Shown piece by piece: positions 24,265 through 35,439 of a stretch of DNA of 64,000 bases. Made by a program: the position numbers and the translations under genes. The notes below the pieces were generated by a model. It saw only the letters and a program-made list of their open reading frames with translations. It was not told the DNA's origin and searched no databases. Every line of letters starts with the position of its first letter. The stretch's first letter is position 1. The DNA is from Lonicera japonica (Eukaryota; Streptophyta; Magnoliopsida; Dipsacales; Caprifoliaceae). Location of the stretch: positions 24,633,901 to 24,697,900 of the forward strand of contig CM038469.1 of the NCBI GenBank assembly GCA_021464415.1, read 5' to 3'.

Positions 24265-24984
24265 AACATACATAACTTTCTCTTCTAACTTCTCTTTGAT
24301 GAAGAACCTATCCACTTCAACATGCTTTGTTCTGTCATGTTGAACTGGATTGTGTGCGATATCACATGCTGCCTTGTTGTCGCAATATAGTACCATGGGT
24401 TCTGTTGGAGGAAAACCGAGATCTGTTAGTAGCAGTTTCAACCACAATAACTCTTGTATACCGACTGCCATTCCTCGATATTCTGCTTCTGCGCTTAATC
24501 GGGATACTACATTTTGCTTCTTACTTCTCCAAGTAACCAAGTTTCCTCCTACAAATGTGAAGTACCCTGAAGTAGATCTCATGTCACATATATTACCTGC
24601 CCAATCAGCATCAGTGTATCCTTCAACCTTCAGAATATCCTCATTTTTCTGGAATAGAATTCCTTTTCCAGGAGCTGCTTTAAGATAACTAATAATCCTC
24701 ATAACTGCCTGCATATGCTTCTCCCCTGGATTATGCAAGAATTGACTGACGATACTCAATGCATATGATATATCAGGCCTTGTATGTGCTAGGTACATCA
24801 ATCTTCCTACCAATCTCTGATAGCGCCCTTTATCGACGGGTACTTGATCTGTTTCGATTTCTAATTTCAATTCTTCTTCCATTGGAGTCTCTGATGGTTG
24901 ACAAGCAAACATCCCGATTTTATTCAGTAAATCTAGGGCATACTTTCTTTGAGATAGAAAAATGCCTTTTGATGATCTAGACAC
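24265..24984 (-). pseudogene. Copia 1 RT C-terminus and RNase H
   Basis: The minus-strand frame has the copia RT thumb/RNase H order: SRSSKGIFLSQRKYALDLL, YLAHTRPDISYA, YTDADWAGN (RNase H Asp), STSGY, AEAEYRGMA, YCDNKAACDIAHNP and RTKHVEVDRFFI. It is cut 3' by the long-LTR element at 24264. It is joined to the upstream RT by a 1-bp frameshift near 24990 (..LKYFLG then IEVSRSSKG in the next frame). Confidence 0.9.
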
Positions 24985-25640
24985 TTCAATCCCAGAAAAT
25001 ACTTTAAGCTTCCAAGATCTTTCATCTCAAACTCCTGAGATAAGAGTTTCTTCAATGCCTGTTGTTCTTGAGGGTCGTTTCCTGTGAGCACCATATCATC
25101 TACATAAACGATAAGAGCCGTAATCTTCCCATGGCTCATTTTCAAAAATAAAGTATGATCGGAATTACTCTGACTGTATCCAAACTTTCGCATTGATCTC
25201 GCGAATCTTCCAAACCAGGCTCTAGGGGATTGTTTTAACCCATATAAAGATTTCTTCAACTTGCAGACTTTATTTGTATGCTCAACCGGGATCTTATATC
25301 CAGGTGGGAACTCCATATATACTTCCTCCTCTAAATCCCCATGTAAAAAAGCATTCTTCACATCAAACTGTTGTAGAGGCCAGTCCAAATTTGTAGCCAA
25401 TGAGAGTATCACTCACACCGTATTGATTTTTGCGACTGGTGCAAATGTCTCCAGATAATCAATCCCATGTGTTTGTGTGTAGCTTTTTGCAACTAGTCTC
25501 GCCTTGAATCTTTCGATTGTACCATCTGCTTTAAATTTTACAGTGTACACCCACTTGCAACCCACCTTCTTCTTTCCTGCTGGTAATTCGGTTAACTCCC
25601 ATGTGTCATTTTTCAACAAGGATTTCATCTCCTTATCCAT
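24985..25640 (-). pseudogene. Copia 1 reverse transcriptase
   Basis: Motifs in order on the minus strand are [66 protein letters not shown] (catalytic YVDD) and EMKDLG. An in-frame TGA replaces the expected Arg after AKINTV (about 25413). A TAG replaces the conserved Trp upstream of AMDKEMKSL (about 25650). Together with the frameshift these abolish a full polyprotein. Confidence 0.9.
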
Positions 25641-25649
25641 TGCTGATTT

Positions 25650-27080
25650 CTACTTAGAATCACATAAGGCTTCCTGCACACTATTAGGAATAGATACAGA
25701 AGATAATTGATTCACAAAAGATTTGTTAGATTTAGTTAACTGATTATACGACACATAATTACTCATGGGATATTTGGCTTTGCTGGTAAAATTTGGGTCA
25801 TATGTGGGTTTAGGTATACATCTATTTGCTCGGTTAGAAAGTTTCTTTATAGGGATATTTGAAGGAGATACCTGGGAGACTTCAGTTTCAGGGATATTTG
25901 AAGAGGACGATTGGTTGTTTATGTTATACGGAGATGGAGCCGATGCAACTTCACTAGAAAAGATTTCTGTTGTTTCTGTTAACTCTGCGATTAGTGGGGT
26001 TTCGGTTGTCTCTGCTGTTGGTGGTGAACCTGAAGTCAACGTTGGAACTACTTCTATTGAGCTTGCCTCTTCCTCATTGACATTCCCAAATGACTGAACT
26101 TCCTTATAGTGCTCCCCCTGAAGTTTAGTCCTATCAAAGTACATAGTTTCTTCATGAAACGTAACATCCATGGTGACGTACAGTTTCTGTGTAGGAGGAT
26201 GATAACACCGATACCCTTTCTGAGAGGCTGCATACCCGACAAAGATGCACTTGAGAGCGCGAGGTTCAAGCTTATGCCGTTGTTCCTTTTGTAAGTGGAC
26301 AAATGTGACACATCCAAACACCCGGGGAGGAAGATTGGACACGGTAGGGGCCGAGACAAACTTAGCTAGAACTTCGAAGGGTGTCTGAAAATCAAGTGTA
26401 GCGGAGGGAATGCGGTTTACCAAATATGCAGCCGAGGACAGTGCTTCGCCCCAATATGAGGTTGGTGTGTTTGCGCCAATCAATGATGCCCGAACTATTT
26501 CCAACAGATGACGATTTTTCTGTTCGGTAACCCCATTCTGTTGAGGTGTATAAGGACATGTAGTCTGATGAATGATTCCATGGAGTTTGAAGAATGCCTG
26601 TAACTCTGTACTCATATATTCACCACCATTGTCACTGCGGAGAATTTGAATAGTAGCGTTATACTGTGTACGGATCTGTTTATGAAATCCTTGGAACAAA
26701 GCACTAACTTCACTTTTTGATTTCATGAGACAAATCCACGTCATTCGAGTGCAATCATCAATGAATGTGACAAACCATCGTATACCACTTAAAGAAGAAA
26801 TGTGAGAAGGACCCCATACATCAGAATGAATAATCATAAATGGAACTGAACTTTTATTTAATGAAAGTTTAAATGAAGTACGATGGCTTTTAGCCAGTTC
26901 ACAAGTCTCACAATGAAAGACAGAAGAATCAACTTTATTAATTAAACTGGGAAATAGTTTCTTTAAGTAACCAAACGATGCGTGTCCTAACCGACGGTGC
27001 CATAACCAAAGTTCATCGACAATTTTTTTTTCAGATGTACTAGTATTCAAGGCTTTGTGCAAACGATCTGTACTGTTCAA
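25650..27080 (-). pseudogene. Copia 1 GAG-pre-integrase and integrase
   Basis: A 476-codon open stretch on the minus strand. It contains the HHCC-type zinc segment (LWHRRLGHASFGYLKK ... CETCELAK), then the DDE core HSDVWGP, FIDDCTRMTW, SDNGGEY and the PQQNGV..K.R.LLE block, then RVFGC and the KC.FVGY..SQKGY block. The C-terminal part is Ser/Thr/Pro-rich before RT. The catalytic D, D and E positions look intact; inactivity comes from flanking stops. Confidence 0.9.
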
Positions 27081-27092
27081 CTCCAGGTCTAG

Positions 27093-27752
27093 TTAGTACA
27101 ATTTTCCGCGCCTAACGCCACAACCAATCGTTTTCTTCGTCTGAATGTCCTTAAAAACACAATGAGAAGGCCAAAATATAACAATACAGTGTAAGGCATT
27201 AGTTATTTGAGCAACAGATAATATATTATAATCTAGGGATGGTACTACTAGGACAGAGCTTAGGTTCAGGGTGTCTGATAGATTGACTGATCCTTTTCCT
27301 ACTACAGGAACTGGAGCACCAGTGGCAGTGGAAACAAAGGTCTGAGATGATGGAATTAAGGGAGTAATCATGTTTGAATTAGATGTCATATGATCAGTAG
27401 CACCAGAATCAATTACCCATGTATTATTCAAAACAGAGACAGAATTTAAAGCCATACCTGATGTACCTGTGGTGGTGAGTAAGCCTGAGGCCTGTTTGTT
27501 ACCTCCCTCTGTGGTTGGACCTGTTTTGTGATTGCGAGAATCCTTCCACCAATCAGGATAGCCAATGATTTCATAGCAGTCCTTTTTTGAGTGTCCGGTA
27601 AGTCCGCAGACTGAGCATGGAGGATATTTGGAGTTGGAGCCCCGAGAGTCATTGGGACGGTTACCAGATCGCTTATCTGAATTTTGCCAATTGGAATTGG
27701 AAGGGGCTTGATTACGGGCTACCATAGCCACAGTGTCTGTTGTGGGGCTCAT
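27093..27752 (-). pseudogene. Copia 1 gag C-terminus (zinc knuckle) and protease
   Basis: Minus strand: a CCHC knuckle CSVCGLTGHSKKDC followed by YEIIGYPDWW, then the aspartic protease motif WVIDSGATDHMT and the flap/core (VPVVGKGSVNLS, LDYNILSVAQ). A stop follows GKLY, separating it from the integrase frame. Two stops upstream separate it from gag. Confidence 0.88.
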
Positions 27753-27821
27753 TGTTTGTCGTCGAAGGACTTCACGACGAACCAGGGCATATACCTCTTA
27801 TAGTTCTGGCATCGGATCCTT

Positions 27822-28424
27822 TCACAAAATCTCACCTTGGATCTGTTCAAGTTCATTATCTAGCCCAGCAAGAAAGATGTGGACTCTCAAGCGCTGAATT
27901 GACCTCCTGTATAACTCTACATCAGTAGGACTTTCCATAATTACCTTATCACGGTGGTCCAACTCGCTAAATATTTCTGTCAGCTCTCCATAAAATTCAG
28001 ATATTGATCGCCTACTTTGTTTGGCAGAAAAAGCTCGTTGGTTAAGAGAAAAAACCTGTAGTTCATCAGCCCCATCATGAAATGCCTTAGATAATGATTT
28101 CCAGATTTTACGTGCTGTAGGAATGCGAATATAGCGTTTCATAATTTCTGGTTTCATGGACATTAAGAGCCAGTGTTTGATTCGTTGCTTATCGGGGTAC
28201 CATTTATCAAACTCCGGTGTTCCTGCTTTCGGAATTGAGGCAGAACCTTGAATAAAGGAGAATTTATATTTCTCTGCGATGTGCATCTCCATGAGTTGAG
28301 ACCATATATCATAATTTGTCTCATCTAATAAGAGGCCGATATTAAAAGAGGAGCCCTCAGTTTGAATGATGAGAGGGGAATCCTTTGTGGATGAGCCAAT
28401 TATTGAAGTGTTATCGGAAGCCAT
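27822..28424 (-). pseudogene. Copia 1 gag (UBN2-like)
   Basis: Starts at ATG 28424 (MASDNTSIIGSS). It contains the retroelement gag signatures NYDIWSQLMEMHIAEKYK, DKWYPDKQRIKHWLLMSM, ARKIWKSLSKAF and the RSISEFYGELTEIFSELD region. The frame ends at TGA after QGEIL and meets TAA eight codons later. Both sit where family members have sense codons, so they are secondary nonsense changes. Confidence 0.88.
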
Positions 28425-28523
28425 TGAAGTAAGACTGAATACCTAGTGATCGAAATCGAATCTGGAAATTTTGAGGTCGCGGCTGTGTTCAGAACGTCGA
28501 AAAATGCCAGGAAGGACTTCTGT

Positions 28524-28827
28524 GGTCAACGGTCAAAGATGACGTGGCGGTGGTCAACGGTTAAAGATGACGTGGCAGTGGTCAATGGTCAACGGTCAAA
28601 GATGACGTGGCAGTGGTCAACGGTCAAAGATGACGTGGTCAACGGTCGAAGATGATATGGCAAAATACGTGTCAGATGACGTGGCGGACATGCTAACGTG
28701 GCAGCTGATGTGGGGGGACAGGCTGACGTGGCGAACAGGATGACGTGGCAGAGGACTTGTCAGCGGACGTGGCGGGTGACGTGGCTGTAGGGCTGACGTG
28801 GCAGCTTGCGTGGCGGTGATGTGGTAA
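28524..28827 (-). promoter_or_regulatory. W-box/ACGT minisatellite in copia 1 leader
   Basis: An irregular tandem array of about 28-36 bp units combining ggtcaacggtcaaa and gatgacgtggc. TGACGTGG occurs exactly nine times (first bases at 28540, 28568, 28603, 28631, 28677, 28723, 28741, 28777, 28794), and GGTCAA at least nine times between 28524 and 28637. In the element's sense these read CCACGTCA (bZIP/ACGT core) and TTGACC (WRKY W-box). It lies between PBS and gag. Enhancer function is inferred from motif content only. Confidence 0.6.
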
Positions 28828-28856
28828 GTGTATGTTGAAATAGGAAAAAGATTGTT

Positions 28857-28927
28857 GCGGCAGGGATTTGAACTCTGGACAAATCTGGGTGAATTTGATG
28901 CTATTGCCAGTCGAGCTACGTGCTGCC
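28857..28927 (-). other. tRNA-like sequence (A box and B box) in copia 1 leader
   Basis: The minus strand begins GGCAGCA at 28927, then TAGCTCGACTGG (a good A box) and, about 40 nt later, GAGTTCAAATCCC (B-box/T-loop-like), ending TGCCGC. Overall length is near 71 nt and D-arm-like pairing (GCT/AGC) is possible. The acceptor stem is only partly complementary and the anticodon loop is 8 nt, so it is not a normal tRNA. It could be a tRNA pseudogene or the head of a SINE captured by the element. Confidence 0.4.
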
Positions 28928-29320
28928 TTTTTTATATATTTAGACGTTAATTTATTTTGACCTGTGTTTCTGAGTAAGATCTGACGAATAGAGGCGCGTG
29001 GCTGAATCGAGGAAATAATGGTGTAGTATTCTCTGGGCGCGTGAGAGCGCGTGGATGCTTCAATCGAGGTGGTTCTTACGGTTTTGGAATCGTCTATTTG
29101 AGACGATGATGATGGTATGATTTTTGGTTTGATTAAGTCTCGGTACGCGATGAACGAATGAACAGAAGATAGATCTGAGGGTAAGGTTGATGTGGCTGAG
29201 GGCGTGGTGGTCTGGGGTGACTTCGTGGTGTTTTGTAGTGTTGTGTAGGAGGGTTTCGTGGTGGCTGCTTGGTGGCTGTGTGGTTGGGTAGGGCGGCTAG
29301 GGTTTGGGTTTTGTTTTTCC

Positions 29321-29331
29321 TTCTGATACCA
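29321..29331 (-). other. Copia 1 primer binding site
   Basis: The minus strand reads TGGTATCAGAA immediately after the 5' LTR end ..GTCAACA, complementary to the 3' end of plant initiator tRNA-Met. Confidence 0.9.
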
Positions 29332-29552
29332 TGTTGACAATTAGAGAGAGAGATGAGAGAATAAATTCTATTTGATAATAATGAATGAATACAAAGGTCC
29401 CTTAAATAGGGATTGAATGGGCTGTACATGGGAATAAAATAATATCCCATAATTCTAGGAATTATGGTGATAGTCAACTATACCATTTACCATATCTATA
29501 TATCCTACCATATCGATAATAATATATCCTGCCATATTTATATATTCTAATA
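29332..29552 (-). repeat. Copia 1 5' LTR
   Basis: 221 bp; differs from 15940-16160 at only a few bases. It is the right-hand boundary of the element, and RLP 2 sequence resumes at 29553. Confidence 0.92.
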
Positions 29553-30998
29553 CCTTCATGGTTTTGGGATCTCCCCGGAAGATTAACACACCTAAATATC
29601 TCTAATAACCAAATCCACGGCCTCATACCTGATTTAACAACAAAGTTTTTGGTAAGTTTGGGAATGTTAGATTTAAGTTCTAATCGTTTCATGGGCCCAA
29701 TACCGTTAATTCCTCCAAATGTTACATTAATTAACCTTTCCAAAAATCTGTTAACGGGTTCGGTTTCATTCCTATGCACAACTGGCAAACATTCTCTCAT
29801 TGTAGTTGACCTCTCGGATAACCTATTGTTAGGAAAGTTTCCCGATTGTTGGACGGAACATCAAACACTAATCTTTCTCAGTTTGGCAAATAATAATTTC
29901 TCGGGGGAAATTCCAAGCTCTATTAGCGTCCTAATTCAGCTTCAAGTATTATAGTTACGCAATAATAGTTTTGTAGGAGAATTGCCTTTGTCTTTGAAAA
30001 GTTGCAAGGAGTTGATGTTTCTTGATTTGGGTTTAAACCATTTATTTGGAGAAGTACCGGCATGGATTGGAATGCACCTCAAAAAATTGATTGTTCTTAA
30101 TCTACGAAGGAACGAATTCTATGGAAGCATACCTCCCGAAATATGTCAGCTCAACCTTACTCAAATTTTGGACATATCTCAGAATAATATATCGGGAAAC
30201 ATACCACTATGCTTCAACAAACTTGATTCTTTAGTTGAAAAAGATAGTTCAAACTATGATCTTTATGTGGGCTTTATCATTACTCATCGGGATCATGTTC
30301 GACATTTTGCTAAGTTTTTCGCCAATGCATTAGTGCAATGGAAAGGAAAAGAGTAAGAATACGAGAATACTATACGGTTGTTAAAATGCATTGACTTATC
30401 TAGCAATAAACTAGTCGGAACTATTCCCCTAGAATTTGCAAGTCTTGTGGAATTAGTTTCTCTAAATCTGTCGAGAAATAATTTGACTGGAAACATCATT
30501 CAAAAGATTGGTCAAATGAGAATGTTAGAAACTATTGACTTCTCTAGAAACCATCTTTTAGGTGAGATACCAATGAGCCTTTCTAATTTGACTTTTCTCA
30601 GTGTCTTAGACTTGCCAAATAACCATCTTTCGGGTAAGATTCCATCAAGCACTCAACTTCAAAGTTTTAATGCCTTTGCATATGCTGGAAACTGCAAACT
30701 TTGTGGGAGTCCACTTCCAAGTAAGTGCCTAGGAGATCGAGCAGCTCCAGTTCCTTCATCTGTCAACCACGGTAAAGACAACAACAAACAAGACGACGAG
30801 GATATATTTATAACAACAGGGTTTTACATAAGTGTGACTCTCGGATTTGTTATTGGGTTTTGGGGATTTTGCGGTCCTTTATTGCTCCAAAGTTCGTGGA
30901 GATATTCATATTTCAAGAAGCTAGACAGGATAATAGACTGGATTTATGTGAAGGCAAAAGTGAAAAAGGCAAGCCCAGAGAGGAAGCTAAGGAGCTAA
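29553..30998 (+). pseudogene. LRR receptor-like protein 2, 3' part
   Basis: Resumes the gene at (P)WFWDLPGRLTHLNISNN. LRRs run to about 30660. They are followed by the C-cap (GNCKLCGSPLPSKC), an acidic juxtamembrane stretch (QDDED), one transmembrane helix (FYISVTLGFVIGFWGFCGPL) and a short basic tail ending KKASPERKLRS, stop 30996-30998. There is no kinase. A non-LRR island lies near 30240-30340, as usual in this class. In-frame stops at 29952 (TAG, where RLP 3 has Asn) and 30354 (TAA, where RLP 3 has Ser) show decay independent of the copia insertion. Confidence 0.9.
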
Positions 30999-31299
30999 TT
31001 GATTGGTTAGTATATTACTTCTTTTATTAACTTTCCGACATTAGCAAGTTTTGATTCCTTGTTTTAGTGTTCTCAATCTTTTCTTCTATTGAGTATGTAA
31101 ATCCATTGTCTAATATATAATATGCAATAAAGTTTTTCGTTCTAAAATGGAGCATTTAATTTAAAAAATGGTTGAAATGATGACAATTGACAAAGATATG
31201 CCATGTTACTTATATTTTTGTTTATTGTAGATCTTGATTCCAAGAATCAAGTGCATGTTTTCTTTCTAAGTTTGTGATGGCATATATACTTGTTTTAGG

Positions 31300-31405
31300 A
31301 GTCTTGCAAGAAGCTAGACAAGTTAATGTACTGGATTTATGTGATGGCAGAAGAGAAAAAGGCAAGCTTGTAAGGGAAGCTTTGGAGCTAATTAGCCGGT
31401 TAGTA
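31300..31405 (+). repeat. Duplicated RLP 3' tail
   Basis: The sequence tgcaagaagctagacaagtt..tggatttatgtgatggcaga.. ..gagctaattagccggttagtatc repeats the last about 100 bp of the RLP 2 reading frame and its downstream splice-like GGTTAGTATC, 370 bp further on. A matching single copy follows RLP 3 at about 48616-48715. It may be part of alternative 3' exons or a local duplication. Confidence 0.6.
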
Positions 31406-31429
31406 TCATCTTCCTGTTTTATTCATTTT

Positions 31430-32285
31430 CCTATATTTGCAGGTTTTTCATTCTTGTTTAAATATTCTCATTTTTTTCCACTATTAGGTTTGAAATTCCA
31501 TGTTGTGATAAATATTAATTACTCCTTAAGGATATTCATCCTAAAACTACATTATCATATGATAAGGATATCTCATGTTACTTAGAATTTTGTTTATGGC
31601 AGATGCGGTTTCCAAGAATCAAATGTCTTCTTTCCGAGTTTGTGATGGCATACATACTGGTTTCGAGAGTCTTGCAAGAAGCTTATGTTTCAACTTCAAC
31701 AATTTAGTTTATGAATTAAATATATTTCCTCCGGATTGCTTTTTCAGTACGTGTACTATGCAGCTTAAATTTGCCTTTGAAATGGTTATGTTTTGGCTAA
31801 TATATATATGTGTGTGTGTGTGTGCCTGCATAACAACTATTTACCTTATAAATGTGCGTCTTAACTATACCTTGATGGCGCTCTACTATGTTGGTTGGAA
31901 CTAGAAGAGTAAATGCTTGTCGAGTTACTTTTTTTGCAAACTATGTTGATTTTTAGCTTTTCAATCTTTGATAAAACATATCCAAATAAAGAAAAATAAA
32001 AAAGATTTAAAGAAGAATTTTCAATTTCAATGTAATATAATCTCCTCCATACTTGTACATTAAGTCATACATACACGATGAGTGTATGTGTGAGAGTGAG
32101 AGAGAGAGAGAGAGGAACATACCACCCAAGAATAATCAACTTTCTAAGAGAGAAAGATAGAGAGATAGAGAGGGCATACCACCCAAGAACAATCAACTTT
32201 CTAAGATTCTATAGACGACCTAAATTTTTGTCCTATCTTTACACATTTTTTTAAATCAAAGTAGCTTTCCATGTAAAAAGTTTCC
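31430..32285. other. RLP 2 downstream region, no gene
   Basis: Shares RLP 3's 3' flanking landmarks (cttacttatatttttgtttat..gcagat..tgattccaagaatcaag; gtcttgcaagaagct.tgtttc.acttcaac), suggesting a 3' UTR intron in intact family members. It contains (TG)n at about 31808-31826 and (GA)n at about 32091-32115. No separate ORF is credible. Confidence 0.5.
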
Positions 32286-32289
32286 AGTT

Positions 32290-32664
32290 AAAAGGCGTTC
32301 TAAACTGTTACCGAAAAGAGATGGACCATTCCAAGTGGTGCAAATGATCAATGACAATACATATAAACTTGATATACTAGGGGAGTATAATGTAAGTGCT
32401 ACATTTAATGTTGCTGATTTAAGTCCATTTAGTGCAGGTGACGAATTGAGGACAATTCCTTTTTAAGAGGAGGGGAATGATGAATCCAAGAGTAGCACTG
32501 GAGCTGGATCATGGAGTAACGACTTTGCAGATCCCATCCGGGTTTTAAGTGGTCCAATCACCCGAGCTAGAGTCAAGAAGATCAAGGAAGCACTTATGGC
32601 CATGGTCCAAGAGATGATGAGCAAAGCTGAGGCGTGGAGGAGCATTGATGGGGATCATGAATAA
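32290..32664 (+). pseudogene. Ty3/gypsy pol 3' end (integrase C-terminus), remnant
   Basis: The frame reads KRRSKLLPKRDGPFQVV, NDNTYKLDILGEYNVSATFN and VADLSPFSAGDELRT. After a stop at 32464 the same frame continues EEGNDESKS..GPITRARVKKIKEAL to TAA at 32662. This is the typical end of plant chromovirus-like gypsy polyproteins. Nothing upstream of the integrase tail remains. The nonsense codon replaces a sense codon of the family. Confidence 0.85.
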
Positions 32665-32759
32665 GAATGGAAGACATTGCTTAAAGGCCAAGAAATTAAA
32701 GGCGCAATTGGAGGTGCTATGTTGCAAGCCCAAGGCAAGGGAGTGCGAGAATAAGTTAA

Positions 32760-33215
32760 AAACATGTAGTTGATAAATGGGCTGGGCTAGACTTTATTTA
32801 TTTTTATGTTTTAGTTTTATTTGGGCCCAATGTTTATGGGTAATTGTTATTTTTGTTTTTGCTTATTTTCCTAAACCTAGTAGGTTTGTTGCTCCTTTAA
32901 AAGGAGGAATTGGTGATTGTTAAAATTAAGTTTTGTTTTGATATAGATTGAGCGTGTTTTCACCTCATGTGTTCTAAGAACATCTCGAACGACCAGAATT
33001 AGGGTACTTGTTGTTCTTCAACTTATCAATTAATTAATCCATCGATTGATTGTTTGTCTACGACTATACCAAGGTTCAACTCTCGTTTGTAGGGTTAAGT
33101 TGAGGTTCCATCTCCATTAGCTTCGCGTGGTTCCAAGTTTCTTGCGTATTCAGCGTCAAGGGTCGAGGATTCATCATATTGGATAGAAATACGATTGTGG
33201 TTCATATCAACAATA
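32760..33215 (+). repeat. Probable 3' LTR of the gypsy remnant
   Basis: Follows the pol tail at the right distance. It contains the leader-like gggctgggctagactttatt..tgggcccaatgt and ends ..ttcatatcaacaa. No second LTR is present to prove the boundaries. Confidence 0.4.
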
Positions 33216-33540
33216 TTTCCCCTATTTATAACAAATATGTAATATGTTTTTCCCTTTTGCATTATCATAGCTAGGTTATATTAATAATATATTATCGCAT
33301 CATAACTAATTTTAATAGAATTATTTTTGTACTTAATAATATATTTGCATGTTATTCTCAATACAAGGAGATGAGAGTTCCAATATTATCCAAGCATTGG
33401 GAAGGAGTCTCAAATGCCAGGAGAAGAGCTTTCGTGGAATCTAAAATCTGAAATGCCATTTCCTTATCTAAAACTCGAACCAAACAAGCCCTTAACTTTG
33501 GTTTTTCTCTATAAATTTCTCTCTGTGTTTATGGCCATCA

Positions 33541-33705
33541 GATCTAGGAATGTTAGTTGTTCCACTTGCAGATGTTGATGTAGCAATGCAAAGATGCATG
33601 GGTTTTGAGGTTGAGCAGCATCAGGGATGTGGTGATTTTTCTTTTCGTAATTTCAACTGGGCAAGAAGTGCCGTTGGTACTTGGCATTTCGTATTGACAA
33701 TATCA
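33541..33705 (+). pseudogene. FAP2-like pseudogene, upstream coding remnant
   Basis: The open stretch VVPLADVDVAMQRCMGFEV, then QHQGCGDFSFRNFNWARSAV, recalls the region preceding the CHI fold in FAP2-type proteins (VPL....V..QR..........GCP..SFR). It lies on the same strand upstream of better exons at 36.1-36.7 kb. Exact exon ends are uncertain. Assignment is by pattern and position. Confidence 0.4.
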
Positions 33706-33810
33706 ATGTCATCATATGTTTCTTATAGGAAGAGATTTACATGTAGTAAAGGAGTAGTTTGTTGTTGTGCTTTATATACTCACAAGTGCACAAATCGGAT
33801 ACTAGAATAA

Positions 33811-35150
33811 CTTAGGAAAGAGCAAGGTCGAACCCTAGGGAGTTAACAGATGGAACGTACATATCTCTCTCACTAACTCTAATTGATTCCTAATCTATCT
33901 TAAAAACTAAGTAGGATGGTTTATCAACTAAAATTACGAATAAAATAATCAATTAACAAAATACTAATAAAATAATCAATAAATAAAATACTAGGGTGGT
34001 AGAGTCATATATTTGATATCTTGTTCCTAATATTCATGCCCAACAAAATCTACTCTTTATCTCGCACAACTTGATCTCTCGACTTTATTAGATACGGAAA
34101 ATAAAATAAAAAATGTCCAATTAATTTTTAAAATCCAATTATTAATTCTTCCACAACAAAACATATGTATAAGATCAAAACGCTCATTATATCCGTCAAA
34201 ACACACCCTATATCCGCTCTCAACAAATCATAATGTGAATCTAACAAAAAATAATGTGAATCCAACTTTATTTTTATCAATTAAAATAGGCATTCAATAT
34301 GAATAATTATTTTTAACATTAAAGCATTAAATTGGTAAAGTCAATTGGCATGAATATTGGCAAAGGAATCAATCAAATATATTCATTCTCAACCCTTAAA
34401 AATAATCTAGTCTAGCATGCTCGTAATTAAAATACAAAACATAATTAAATAATACATAAATAAATAAATAAAATACTTACTTGAATATGCGCAAATAAAT
34501 TAAAGAACAAAATTAATTTTGAATTAATTGTAGTAAGTTATCAAGCATCTAAATATTAATTAATCAACAATAAAAAATAAAAATAAAAGAAGATTGAATA
34601 GTCTCGGCAAGAAGAAGATAGAAAAAAAATAGAAATAGTTTGCAGCTCTCCTCGATAAACGTGCAAAAGAGGGAAAGAAAAGAAAAAAAAAGAAAAAGAA
34701 TTATGGCTCCTTGATTGAGCACATCAGAGTTTTTATTGGTGGATGGATGGGTTCAATCCGGACGATTTTTTTTTCTTCTCGATCTCGTTTTCCTCGGTTT
34801 CATGTGTCTGCTTTTCAGTTGTGTTTGATGGCGTGCAGCTTTCCATGGACCTTTTTTCACAATTGCCCAATGTTGCCTTGAAGTTGATGGATTTCGAAAC
34901 TAGCATATCACACCATGGGACACATTTTTTTATTTTTTTTATATGCGAAAATTTACATTTAGGTTTGGGGTGTTTGAGACAAATGGTAAGGCTCTGAAAA
35001 TCACCATTTACTTTTACTAATATGAATGAAACTTTGAAGATCCCGGGGAAGTTGGATGTTGTTATTGCTCCAATTTCATTGAAATTGACTAAAGAAAACA
35101 TGGGAGATATATATTCTTGCGTTTTCTTAAATTATGAACATTTCCTAAGT
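33811..35150. other. AT-rich, nothing recognised
   Basis: AT-rich filler between FAP2-like remnants. An 84-122 codon ORF pair on opposite strands near 34740-35100 has no recognisable motifs. Confidence 0.4.
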
Positions 35151-35439
35151 TCATAGTTCTTCGTGCCGGTACGCAACTATGTATCTGGTCTTTTGTTTGT
35201 GGACTGTATTGGAAAACACCTTTTCAGAGGAATTAGTGAAGAGGGTGAATAGTGTTGTTTTGGGGCTCAGATCATTTGGAGCGATCTATTTATTTTAGTG
35301 ACGATCGAGAATGTTGGCACATTTTGAAAGGAGATTTAATCATTTTCTAAACGATTTATATGGCAAAGTGTAAGTTAGTAATTGTGTTAATGAGATGTGA
35401 TGTAGATTTATTTGATTTTGAAGAAAAACCAATTGAGAG

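Larger units (their letters stand above)
15940..29552 (-). mobile_element. Copia 1: degenerate Ty1/copia retrotransposon inserted in RLP 2
   Basis: Two 221-bp LTRs (15940-16160 and 29332-29552) bound a minus-strand gag-pol. The PBS, matching initiator tRNA-Met, adjoins the right (5') LTR and the polypurine tract adjoins the left (3') LTR. Flanks are CCTTT at 15935-15939 and CCTTC at 29553-29557: a 5-bp TSD with one mismatch. Left and right RLP 2 halves join at this point by comparison with RLP 3 (..gtacc-t-.catggttttggga). The reading frame carries several stops and frameshifts, so the element is dead. A second LTR element (16285-24259) is nested in the end of its pol. Confidence 0.93.

Noticed and set aside
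24327..26359. Plus-strand ORFs opposite copia 1 pol
   Set aside because: Antisense shadows of the minus-strand integrase and RT frames, which carry the real motifs.
31800..32115. (TG)n and (GA)n tracts as regulatory features
   Set aside because: Ordinary microsatellites with no further support.
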